Shown here piece by piece: positions 28,610 through 35,417 of a DNA stretch of 64,000 nt (its first letter is position 1; every line of letters starts with the position of its first letter). A program made the translations under genes and the position numbers. The notes under the pieces were generated by a model, which searched no databases, had not been told where the DNA came from, and worked only from the letters and a program-made list of their open reading frames with translations. Source of the stretch: Siderastrea radians (Eukaryota; Cnidaria; Anthozoa; Scleractinia; Rhizangiidae); contig OZ024889.1 of assembly GCA_964017195.1 (NCBI GenBank), forward strand, positions 56,918,074-56,982,073. Reading direction: 5' to 3'.

Positions 28610-29147
28610 TGGAACACGTGGCCTTGAATAATGTGCAATTGGATTATTTAGCCCGCGACGACCCCCACTTGAAACCGATGTTTTATGGGACGGTGGCCTG
28701 TGATCGATTACCCAAGCGTCCTGTCAAGACCTCTTCGCAAGGGTACATTGTGAACACCGACCCGCACGATCAACCCGGACAACATTGGTTAGGGATCTGG
28801 ACGCAAGGCAACGTGTGTGAAGTCCTCGACAGTTATGCCTTGCCCATGGACACGTACGTGCAAGCCGCCCCGTTACGAGATTGGATCGTCCAACATTGGA
28901 AGTATGTGGTGACCAATGGCAAGTCCCTCCAAGCCATTCAAGCAAGGGTTGTGGGGATTACGCCTTGTTGTACTTGAAAGCCAAAGCCCGTGGACGGACC
29001 TTGCAAGACTTTTTAAATGAGTTTTCGGATCATGATTATGTCAGCAACGACCATCAAGCCGGTCAACGTCTTCAACAATTGATTGTAGGCCAAGAAGCCA
29101 GATGGTATCAACTTTGTTGTCATCCGTATCATCAACGGAATGGTTAA
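28609..29147 (+). pseudogene. Adenain-like cysteine protease, frameshifted
   Basis: The first frame (28609-28977) carries the catalytic His in QHWLGIW (residue 59) and the acidic residue in VLDSYALP (residue 74). The remaining catalytic region, with Cys in GCGDYALLYLKA, lies in another frame that runs to the stop at 29147. The frames switch between about 28930 and 28962, consistent with one missing base. Proteases of this C5 type mature capsid proteins. It could be a disabling mutation, an assembly error or, less likely, programmed frameshifting, since no slippery heptamer is evident. Confidence 0.75.
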
Positions 29148-29175
29148 ATAAAAAGTCGTTGGAAAAAACGGTGTC

Positions 29176-29260
29176 GGAGTCGTAGCTCAGTCGGTAGAGC
29201 CTTTGGATCCCCCCGGATACATGAGGAGATCGTGCGTGGGTTCGAGTCCCACCGATTCCA
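29176..29260 (+). tRNA. tRNA-like gene, anticodon unclear
   Basis: 85 nt. The acceptor stem GGAGTCG/CGATTCC pairs over all 7 bp (one G-T) with discriminator A. The D arm is GCTC-AGTCGGTA-GAGC and the T arm GTGGG-TTCGAGT-CCCAC. Box A (TAGCTCAGTCGG) and box B (GGTTCGAGTCC) match consensus. A run of nine T at 29274-29282 could end Pol III transcription. The middle 35 nt (29201-29235) does not fold into a standard 17-nt anticodon arm plus short variable loop. In the default register T33 is followed by CCC, but the stem pairs poorly. An intron, a long variable arm, decay or a non-translational role are all possible. Confidence 0.65.
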
Positions 29261-29303
29261 ATAAAAAGGTGCCTTTTTTTTTCTCAATGGGTAGTTAGTC
29301 ATC

Positions 29304-29957
29304 ATGCAAACGGGGAAACCGTTTCGTTTTCATACCCCCTCCTCTATCTTGGTGGTGGGACCTTCGGGATGTGGCAAAACCGTGTTTACGGAAAAGCTCT
29401 TGGTAGACAACCCCGAGTTGTTTGAAAGTCCCCCGACGCAAAGGCATTATTGTTATGGGGCCTGGCAAGATCGATTTCGAGACATGCAAGATCGTGGGGT
29501 GGTGTTTCACGAAGGGATTCCCGATCATGACGCCTTGGTCCAATGGTTTCCTCAAGGACAGGGGGTCCTCGTCTTGGATGATTTAATGGATGAAGGGAGT
29601 CACGATAAACGCGTGTTGGATTTATTCACCAAACATTCGCATCATCAAGGGGTGACGGTGCTCTACTTGTGCCAAGACATGTTTCCCGTGGGACGCTATG
29701 CCAAAAGTATTTCCCGCAATGCGCATTACATTGTGGCGTTCAAGAATCCCCGGGATCAATTGGGAGTACGCAATGTCATGCTGCAATCGTTTCCGACCAC
29801 CTGGAAAGACACGTTGGAGACCTTTCATCAGGCCACGACCCGCCCGTATGGCTATTTGATGTTGGATTTACACCCGGCCTCCTCTGATCAACAACGGTTA
29901 TGGAGTCACCTGTTAAAAGACGAAGGATGGACGCGCACCTATCAAAAGCGAGTATAA
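29304..29957 (+). CDS. FtsK/HerA-type DNA packaging ATPase
   Basis: 217 residues. Walker A is GPSGCGKT at residues 19-26 and Walker B is GVLVLDDLMDE near 86-96. HHQGVTVLYLCQDMFP and SRNAHYIVAFKNPRDQ follow, the usual order in Polinton and other PRD1-adenovirus lineage ATPases. It would pump genome into preformed capsids. Length is normal and the frame is intact. Confidence 0.88.
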   Translation: MQTGKPFRFHTPSSILVVGPSGCGKTVFTEKLLVDNPELFESPPTQRHYCYGAWQDRFRDMQDRGVVFHEGIPDHDALVQWFPQGQGVLVLDDLMDEGSHDKRVLDLFTKHSHHQGVTVLYLCQDMFPVGRYAKSISRNAHYIVAFKNPRDQLGVRNVMLQSFPTTWKDTLETFHQATTRPYGYLMLDLHPASSDQQRLWSHLLKDEGWTRTYQKRV

Positions 29958-29966
29958 AGGGACGAG
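29953..29966 (+). promoter_or_regulatory. Putative late promoter motif, site 3
   Basis: TATAAAGGGACGAG, overlapping the ATPase stop and 45 bases before the next ATG (29998). Confidence 0.4.
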
Positions 29967-29997
29967 ATCCTTGAACGGCCTTTTCGAAAAAGCAAGC

Positions 29998-30852
29998 ATG
30001 GCGGATGACCGTCAACCTCCGCAAGCCTACGATACCGCGGCCCCCGCGGGGGTCGGGGCGACCACTAGCAATGTAGTGTCCCCAGGGACCATCCAAGAAA
30101 TTTTGAATACGGGGGACTCAACCTTGATCGACCAAGCCTTTGATCAAATGACCGTTGAGGACATGATCACGTATGTGGAACAGTTGCCCTGCCCCACTCG
30201 GTTTAGGACCTCTTCCCCCGCTGGGGTAGGAAGCCCAGGAAGTCAGTCCTTCCGTAGCCCCCAGACCACCTCGCCGTCTTCTGGGGCTCAAACTCCTGCG
30301 ACGCCTCCTAGCGTACCCCGGGCGGGGGGTGCTCGAACAGCCGCGGGTGCTGGGGGTAATGGGGGCGGACGTGGTGGCGGACGTGGTGGGCGTGGCGGCG
30401 GACGTGGTAGTGGTAGTGGTGGTGGTGGTGGTGGTGGTGGGGGTGCTGGACGTGGCGGTGGTGGTGGTGCTGCTGGTGCTGCTGGTGGTGGTGGTGGTGC
30501 TGGTGGTGGTGGTGGTGCTGGCGGTGGTGGTGGTGGTGGTGGTGGCGGTGGGGGTCGTCGTGGACGACGTCCTAGACGCATACGAGGACGACGACGAAAT
30601 ACCCCCACGTCGCCTTTGACACCTGCGTCCAATCCAGCTACCCCTCGAGGATCTTGGAGCGATAGTCCCCCACCACGTACCTTGCGTCAAGCCGATTTAC
30701 AACGACGTTTACGCATGCTGTTACAAGATCAAGAACAATTGGCCCAAGGACGAGAAATTGCTAATGTGACCATGACCAATAGCATTGTGACCAGTTATAA
30801 ACAGGGAGGAGCACCGAGCGTACAAACCTCTTCGTCCCGGGTCTCGCCGTGA
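29998..30852 (+). CDS. Gly/Arg-rich late protein (284 aa)
   Basis: An acidic helical N-terminus (SPGTIQEILNTGDSTLIDQ, TVEDMITYVEQL), a Pro/Ser linker and a long Gly run built from GGT repeats with RGG motifs (about residues 115-190). An Arg-rich patch (GRRPRRIRGRRR) and a conserved-looking tail (IVTSYKQGGAPSVQTSSSR) follow. RGG regions bind RNA or DNA and drive condensation. The antisense frame gives long poly-Pro and is not credible. Function unknown. Confidence 0.6.
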   Translation: MADDRQPPQAYDTAAPAGVGATTSNVVSPGTIQEILNTGDSTLIDQAFDQMTVEDMITYVEQLPCPTRFRTSSPAGVGSPGSQSFRSPQTTSPSSGAQTPATPPSVPRAGGARTAAGAGGNGGGRGGGRGGRGGGRGSGSGGGGGGGGGAGRGGGGGAAGAAGGGGGAGGGGGAGGGGGGGGGGGGRRGRRPRRIRGRRRNTPTSPLTPASNPATPRGSWSDSPPPRTLRQADLQRRLRMLLQDQEQLAQGREIANVTMTNSIVTSYKQGGAPSVQTSSSRVSP

Positions 30853-30854
30853 GG

Positions 30855-31352
30855 ATGAAAACCGTCGTGTCGTTATTGAATGGATCTCGACGTCCTGGCG
30901 TCCCCTTGCCCCCCGAATTGTTACAACGTATGGATTCGTTGTATGCCTTTTACCATCAACAATGGTGGTGTTATCGCAAAATGTTGAATCATTACAAGTG
31001 TTGCCATGCCTTGTACAATGGACTGGCGTTACTCCTGATGGCCGCTGGCATGATTGCTGGCCCCCTGTTGGACAACAGCACGTTGGTAGCCTGTTTGGCG
31101 GCCGTGGGCACAGTGGTCAAAGGATGGGCCGATTTTAAACAGTACCGGTTCAAAGTGACCATGAGTCGATTTGCGTTTACCACCTATGCCAAAGCCTTGA
31201 CCGAATTGAAAACCTATGGGCGGGGTGTTCCCTTGGAGGACCTGGAAGGATTTTTAATCAAGATGCAAACCTTGGATGATACCATTGTGGATTTCACTCC
31301 TCCCTTACCCAAACGGTGCGTCCAAGAGTACCATGGTCATTTTGTCTACTAA
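30855..31352 (+). CDS. Two-TM membrane protein, SLATT-like layout
   Basis: 165 residues. A soluble N-terminal helix rich in aromatics (YAFYHQQWWCYRKMLNHY) precedes two close hydrophobic segments at about 52-72 and 75-93. A long C-terminal helical region follows (FKQYRFKVTMSRFAFTTYAK, FLIKMQTLDDTIVDF). This order, helix-TM-TM-helix with a very short external turn, is that of SLATT-type 2TM effectors that accompany SLOG and SMODS proteins in bacteria. The resemblance is architectural; sequence identity to SLATT is not shown. A virion membrane or host-membrane protein is the alternative. Confidence 0.6.
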   Translation: MKTVVSLLNGSRRPGVPLPPELLQRMDSLYAFYHQQWWCYRKMLNHYKCCHALYNGLALLLMAAGMIAGPLLDNSTLVACLAAVGTVVKGWADFKQYRFKVTMSRFAFTTYAKALTELKTYGRGVPLEDLEGFLIKMQTLDDTIVDFTPPLPKRCVQEYHGHFVY

Positions 31353-31459
31353 CCCGTGGAAGCCCTATGCTATGTGGACGGATGTCCTCGTCCCTTGAGA
31401 CCCAAAGACTATTGGACCAATAAAAAGCCGCTCCCTCCCAGTCCTACACTCTTAGAACT

Positions 31460-31636
31460 ATGGCCGTCCAACGAAGACGACGACGACGCCGAAGAAAAAG
31501 AAGAACACGACAACAAGGCGGTGGGTGGTGGTCCGATTTAAAACGCAATACCCGTCAAGGCTATAAAGAGACGCAAGACCTCATCAAACAAAACAAAGCC
31601 CTTCAACGTGTCTTGTCGCACTCATGGTATCCTTGA
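31460..31636 (+). CDS. 58-aa Arg-rich core protein A
   Basis: Starts MAVQRRRRRRRRKRR, then QQGGGWWSDLKRNTRQGYK and a short helix. It overlaps another open frame (31356-31541, starting GTG and rich in Asp/Glu) that is less likely to be real. Basic composition and tandem placement with the next gene suggest a genome-condensing peptide. Confidence 0.5.
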   Translation: MAVQRRRRRRRRKRRTRQQGGGWWSDLKRNTRQGYKETQDLIKQNKALQRVLSHSWYP

Positions 31637-31800
31637 AGAGAAGACGACGACGACGACGACGTCGTCAACGAGGCGGTTTTTTGAACTTGTTGGTCCCCGC
31701 CATGGTGGGATTGGGGAAAGCCGTGGCCTTGGAAACGGATAAACGTATAAAACGTACGATCCAAAAAGCCAATCAACGGTATCGTCGCCGTCATCGGTAA
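31624..31800 (+). CDS. 58-aa Arg-rich core protein B
   Basis: Starts MVSLKRRRRRRRRRQRGGF, overlapping the previous gene by 13 bases. A hydrophobic stretch (FLNLLVPAMVGLGKAVAL) and a basic tail follow. The RQRGGF site resembles a viral protease cleavage motif, and the layout recalls the small condensing protein of adenovirus-like particles. It is the same length as its neighbour. Confidence 0.55.
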   Translation: MVSLKRRRRRRRRRQRGGFLNLLVPAMVGLGKAVALETDKRIKRTIQKANQRYRRRHR

Positions 31801-31803
31801 ACG

Positions 31804-32121
31804 ATGCAACGTCTTCGACGTCAATTCTCGTTTTTACGCTCCATGTTACAAGAAGCCAATGGTTCCAAACGTCAAGAGTTGTTACAACATGCCAATGCCG
31901 ATCAAATCAATGCGGTGAGCGAACTGGTCTTGAACTTATTGAAAAACAAGATTCCCATCACCCCACCCATCCTGGCCAAGCTTCGACCCTATAAAAAGGT
32001 GCTACGCGATTTGGGACGTCGTCGACATTCCGTGAAAAAACGTCGGGCGTGGTTGGTTCAACAAAAAGGACGCGGCTTGTTTCAAGGACTCCATCAGGCG
32101 TTATGTCAATGTGTTCGTTAA
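31804..32121 (+). CDS. Conserved-type basic helical protein (105 aa)
   Basis: Central helices ELLQHANADQINAVSELVLN and LLKNKIPITPPILAKLRPYK are followed by VLRDLGRRRHSVKKRRAWL and QQKGRGLFQGLHQAL. The pattern NAVSELxxNLLxxxIP...KLxPYKxxLRxL is one I associate with multicopy invertebrate Polinton proteins, but no function is known to me. Probably virion-associated. Confidence 0.55.
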   Translation: MQRLRRQFSFLRSMLQEANGSKRQELLQHANADQINAVSELVLNLLKNKIPITPPILAKLRPYKKVLRDLGRRRHSVKKRRAWLVQQKGRGLFQGLHQALCQCVR

Positions 32122-32333
32122 CGCTCCCTACCTGGATGCGTCTGTTACAAGAGGCCAATCGGGCCACCGACCAGTGGAAAGACGAGTGTTCTTATTGGAA
32201 GCATAAATATCACCTGTTGTATCGAGAGTACAGGCACATCTTAAAGGCCCGTCTTTGTGAGAGCTGTCGTCAGATAGAAGACGGGGAACTTTGCTCCGAG
32301 TGTAGTCAACCCCCATGGACGAAGTCTACATGA
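32103..32333 (+). CDS. Small zinc-ribbon-like protein (76 aa)
   Basis: The ATG at 32103 overlaps the previous stop. A coiled-coil-like region (QWKDECSYWKHKYHLLYREY) precedes CESCRQIEDGELCSEC, two CxxC knuckles that probably hold one zinc. Its end overlaps the next gene by 19 bases. Confidence 0.5.
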   Translation: MSMCSLTLPTWMRLLQEANRATDQWKDECSYWKHKYHLLYREYRHILKARLCESCRQIEDGELCSECSQPPWTKST

Positions 32334-33007
32334 TTCCCCACAAGGACTTGGACCAACTCATTCAATATTACAGAGGAGAACTCACCGAAAATGCCTTGTT
32401 GAACAAAGCCGCCACGCTCGCCGCCCAAAAACATGTGTTGTTGGCCAACCCTCAATTGCCCCCGGCCGTGGTCAATGCTCAAACGAAACCCATGAGTCAA
32501 GAATTAACCAAGTTAACCAAACGCATTCGTCAATTTCCCGGAGGCGTAGGAGTGGGTGCCCCGGGTGGCCCGCCAGGCGAAGAAGAAGAGGAAGAGGCTG
32601 GGGATTTGGTGACCGGCCCTGTGGAACAATGGTTGAAGCGCATGATAAAAGGGAGCCCGTCGAGTCCCAAACCTTCCATTACCCCTGCCACCAAGAAAGG
32701 CAAAGGAGCAGCCGCCACCACCAGTAAGATTCCCATTGTCAAGAAAGGGAGCCCTTCCACCAGTCGAGGGGATATCGGGTCGCGTTTAGAAGCCATTCGA
32801 GAACAGCGCAAGGCCTTGGAAAAAAAGTTAGCCGAGAGTCCTTGGGGCAAAGGCAAAGGCAAAGGCAAAGGCAAAGGCAAAGGCAAAGGCAAAGGCAAAG
32901 GCAAAGGCGTCTCCCGTGAAGTGGAACGGTTGAAACCCTTACCCGGGTGGGAAGATTGGGCCAAAGGCAAAAAGTTACGACGTCGGTTGGATTACGACAC
33001 GGAGTAA
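32315..33007 (+). CDS. Conserved-type protein with GK repeat (230 aa)
   Basis: The N-terminal helical block (LDQLIQYYRGELTENALLNK, AATLAAQKHVLLANPQLP, ELTKLTKRIRQFPGG) looks constrained. It is followed by an acidic patch, Ser/Pro/Lys linkers, and about eleven GK dipeptides encoded by a GGCAAA hexamer array (32846-32908). A basic tail ends the protein. The hexamer array is prone to length change. Function unknown; likely a structural or core protein. Confidence 0.55.
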   Translation: MDEVYMIPHKDLDQLIQYYRGELTENALLNKAATLAAQKHVLLANPQLPPAVVNAQTKPMSQELTKLTKRIRQFPGGVGVGAPGGPPGEEEEEEAGDLVTGPVEQWLKRMIKGSPSSPKPSITPATKKGKGAAATTSKIPIVKKGSPSTSRGDIGSRLEAIREQRKALEKKLAESPWGKGKGKGKGKGKGKGKGKGKGVSREVERLKPLPGWEDWAKGKKLRRRLDYDTE

Positions 33008-33010
33008 AAG

Positions 33011-33379
33011 ATGGCCCCCCGCACCAAGAGGAGGAGGAGAAGGGGCACCCAACGGAAACGCCGTCAACGTGGAGGGGCCTTGGATGTCCAAAAATGGATC
33101 GCCAAAACCGGCAAAGAATTTCATTGGCCTGGCTATCAGTACATGGGTCCTGGCACGCATTTAGCCAAACGTCTGAAACGGGGGGATCCCGGGATCAATC
33201 GCTTGGACCAGATTGCGAAACAACACGACATTGATTACAGCCGTGCCAAGAATTTGCCAGATAAATGGAAAGCCGATACCAAGATGATCCAAGCCATTGA
33301 TCGTTTACCCGGCAAGAAAACCAAGACGGAACGGGTGGTCAAAAAAATCATGCAAGCCAAGAAACGTTTAAAATTGTAA
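33011..33379 (+). CDS. Phospholipase A2-like protein with Arg-rich start
   Basis: 122 residues. N-terminus MAPRTKRRRRRG...RQRGGA is strongly basic with an RGG site. The calcium-loop motif YMGPGT is at residues 44-49 and the catalytic His-Asp pair is in DQIAKQHDIDY (H72, D73). The order matches the compact viral PLA2 domain known from parvovirus VP1, which acts on endosomal membranes. Such domains occur in some Polinton-like and adintovirus proteins. Both catalytic residues and the calcium loop are kept. It is the last plus-strand gene of the late block. Confidence 0.72.
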   Translation: MAPRTKRRRRRGTQRKRRQRGGALDVQKWIAKTGKEFHWPGYQYMGPGTHLAKRLKRGDPGINRLDQIAKQHDIDYSRAKNLPDKWKADTKMIQAIDRLPGKKTKTERVVKKIMQAKKRLKL

Positions 33380-33649
33380 ACACTTTAATGACACCCCCAG
33401 TTACATGTTGAAAAATAAAAAATGAAAATGTCTGATTGGTTCGTTGTACTGTCTCAAACAAAGATGTAGTGTCAACCACAATTGGAGACAGACAGAACCC
33501 ATTGTGGTGTAGACAAAAATGATCCACGTTGATAAAAACAAATGAAAATGTCAAAGCACTGTCTCATTGGTTCCTGAGTTGTGTCAAGTTCTACCACAAT
33601 GTTCTGCCAAAATACTAAGAGATGTTCTGCCAAACACTGAGACGAATGT
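33380..33649. terminator. Convergent 3' region with polyadenylation signals
   Basis: Lies between the plus-strand late block and a minus gene. It contains AAAAATAAAAAATG near 33412 and two imperfect direct repeats (AATGAAAATGTC ... GATTGGTTC / TCATTGGTTC, at about 33420 and 33540), plus GATGTTCTGCCAAA twice. No gene seen. Confidence 0.5.
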
Positions 33650-34861
33650 TCAAGTCACCAAATCATACATCAAATCAACGCCCTCATCGGGCGACATGTC
33701 ATGAACGAAGTCTTCAGGGGGCACCAGGGCCTCCAGATCAAACGAAGAAGAATCCTCGATATCCTTCAGTAAGTCCGTCCACTCGTCAGGCGATAGGTCC
33801 TGCAACAAAGAGGAAAGGTCACCCAAGTCAGGGGGTTCCATGACTTGCGCCTCCCCCGAATCCATATCCGTGAGAGTATAAGTCTCTTCCAGAAATGATT
33901 CACAAAAAGAAAAGTTCTCAAACGTTTTCGGTATGGATTTTATAAAGTCCTCCAAGGGAATAGTCAATTTCAAGGGTCCCAATGCTTTGATTTTCTCTTC
34001 CGTTTTCTGCCTCTCTACAGAAGGCTCTACAGAAGGTAAGGAGGCACAAAAGTTATTCAAATACGTTTCCAGAGAAGGTTGCGTCCTACAATCCTTCAAT
34101 ACCACCGACAGTGTTTGGGGAGGCACCCTCCTTTTGTTCCAGTAACGCCTTCTGGCGCGCGCCAACACCTCCGCTCGGTGCGCCAAGTAGTACTTTTTTT
34201 GTTTCATCCGCACTTGCTCTCGATTCTCAGTATAATATTTTTGACGAGCCGCCCTTCCTTTGGCCGTTCTATTGTACATCCTTTTATACTCAACTATTCG
34301 AACACGATTGTTTTTACGATACTCACGCTCTCGGAGTCTGATACGTTCCTTGTTTTTCTCCCTATACCGTCGCTCGCTTACGACACAACGTGCTCGGTTC
34401 TTTTTGGCCCATTCTCTTTTGCGGACAGCCCGTTGCTCCTTATGCCTCTCCTCATAACGCCTTTGGGACTCCCGCACTCGATCCGGATATTTTTCTCGGT
34501 ATCGTTTTTTCGCCGCACACACTTTCTCAGGGTACTTGCGCCGGTAGCGGGCTTTGCTGGCTCTATTCCACGCGCGGACTTTCTCGGGGTGACGGGCCTT
34601 GTACCGGGCTTTTTTGACTGCGTTCCGCCTCCGTCGTCGTTCGTCTTTTGTCACTTCGTCGTTCAAGTCGTCGTCGTTCCAGTCGTCGTTCCAGTCGTCG
34701 TCGTTCAAGTCGTCGTCGTTCAAGTCGTCGTTCGGGTCATAGTCTATGTCGTTCTTGTCGTCCAAGTCGTCGTTCGAGTCATTAAGGTCGTCTTCGTTGT
34801 TTGATCGGTACGTTGGGCGTCGTCGGTTGCTGCGGCGGAGGCCCTCTCTTTCTCTGGACAT
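33650..34861 (-). CDS. Arg-rich repeat protein with acidic tail, putative regulator
   Basis: 403 residues from the first ATG (34861); the frame is open further upstream. Residues about 15-80 are Asp/Asn-rich (NDDDLNDDDWNDDW, a codon-level repeat). Residues about 80-255 contain about ten repeats of the form Y-R-x-K-x-P/N-x-x-V/R-R (ARYRRKYPEK, KRYREKYPDRVRESQRRYEE, RRYREKNKERIRLREREYRK), a helical basic array suited to nucleic acid. The C-terminus is acidic with hydrophobic spacing (LSSLLQDLSPDEWTDLLKDI), like eukaryotic activation domains. I infer a DNA-binding transcription regulator. The plus-strand frame opposite is a shadow. Confidence 0.6.
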   Translation of the reverse strand: MSREREGLRRSNRRRPTYRSNNEDDLNDSNDDLDDKNDIDYDPNDDLNDDDLNDDDWNDDWNDDDLNDEVTKDERRRRRNAVKKARYKARHPEKVRAWNRASKARYRRKYPEKVCAAKKRYREKYPDRVRESQRRYEERHKEQRAVRKREWAKKNRARCVVSERRYREKNKERIRLREREYRKNNRVRIVEYKRMYNRTAKGRAARQKYYTENREQVRMKQKKYYLAHRAEVLARARRRYWNKRRVPPQTLSVVLKDCRTQPSLETYLNNFCASLPSVEPSVERQKTEEKIKALGPLKLTIPLEDFIKSIPKTFENFSFCESFLEETYTLTDMDSGEAQVMEPPDLGDLSSLLQDLSPDEWTDLLKDIEDSSSFDLEALVPPEDFVHDMSPDEGVDLMYDLVT

Positions 34862-35186
34862 GGGGCGATGGTGGTGGTGCTGGCGGAGGGGTGACTGGAC
34901 GTTTAAATTGATACCGCCAGTAATCGCAACAATAGTCGAGCCCCTCGACAAACCACTCACACGTTAGTTGAGGGTAGCACAGTTGATGCAAGCGGGTGAC
35001 TCGTGCTGTCCGGGTTGCCTGGGCTGCCTGTTTGAGGCGCTCCCTCTCTTTCAACAGTTCACCAAACTCTGTGACTCCTGAGTCCAACAGCAACTCCGCC
35101 TTCACCTTCTCTAAAATGTCTTCCACTTCTAACTGCTCCTCGAACTTCTCAAAGTCTTCCAAAAGCTTCTCATGAACACCCTCCAT
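34782..35186 (-). CDS. Small early-type gene (134 aa)
   Basis: An acidic coiled-coil N-terminus (MEGVHEKLLEDFEKFEEQLE) is followed by a Cys/Trp/Tyr-rich centre (LHQLCYPQLTCEWFVEGLDY) and a Pro-rich basic tail. The TATA box CTATAAAAG (complement of 35217-35225) lies about 31 bases before the ATG. GTGAGT at 34960 is a good splice donor, so the gene might be spliced into the 33650 frame. I found no clearly in-frame acceptor with a good pyrimidine tract. Confidence 0.5.
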   Translation of the reverse strand: MEGVHEKLLEDFEKFEEQLEVEDILEKVKAELLLDSGVTEFGELLKERERLKQAAQATRTARVTRLHQLCYPQLTCEWFVEGLDYCCDYWRYQFKRPVTPPPAPPPSPHVQRKRGPPPQQPTTPNVPIKQRRRP

Positions 35187-35417
35187 CTTGAGATGGCTCA
35201 GCTCGAGATTCGCTTTCTTTTATAGGGCCTTATTCGTTCCCTGCAAAGAGTCATGGGTCCAAACTAGAGAGGGGGGGGGAGGGGGTCCCCCCACCCCGTC
35301 CCACCCCTCCCAGAGGCACCTTGTGCCCCTGTTGGTGATTGGTTCCTTCCCCTCCCACGGGACCTTTTTTCTTCTCTATAAAAACAGAGCCCCGACCTCC
35401 AGTCAGTTCATCTGATC
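35187..35417. promoter_or_regulatory. Divergent promoter, right arm
   Basis: TATA boxes on both strands (35217-35225 minus; 35377-35384 plus, CTATAAAAAC). Between them is the G/C-rich near-palindrome also found at 15350-15391, and an inverted CCAAT (GATTGG). The block appears to be a duplicated promoter module placed near both ends of the element. Confidence 0.65.

Noticed and set aside
30118..30690. Antisense frames rich in Thr or Pro opposite the Gly-rich gene
   Set aside because: Shadows of the GGT codon array; no promoter or conserved motif.
31356..31541. Acidic 61-codon frame starting GTG
   Set aside because: It has no ATG and overlaps two Arg-rich frames that fit the element's other core-type genes.
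34079..34804. A 241-codon plus frame opposite the Arg-rich regulator
   Set aside because: Biased composition (long VVVPVVV run) mirrors the Asp/Arg codons of the minus gene, which has a better start, promoter context and domain logic.
34853..34960. Intron joining the 134-residue gene to the Arg-rich frame
   Set aside because: The GTGAGT donor is good, but no acceptor with both a pyrimidine tract and the correct phase was found.
34782..35186. An LxCxE-type pocket-protein motif in the 134-residue gene
   Set aside because: The local sequence is LTCEW, which lacks the required spacing, so no oncoprotein-like claim is made.
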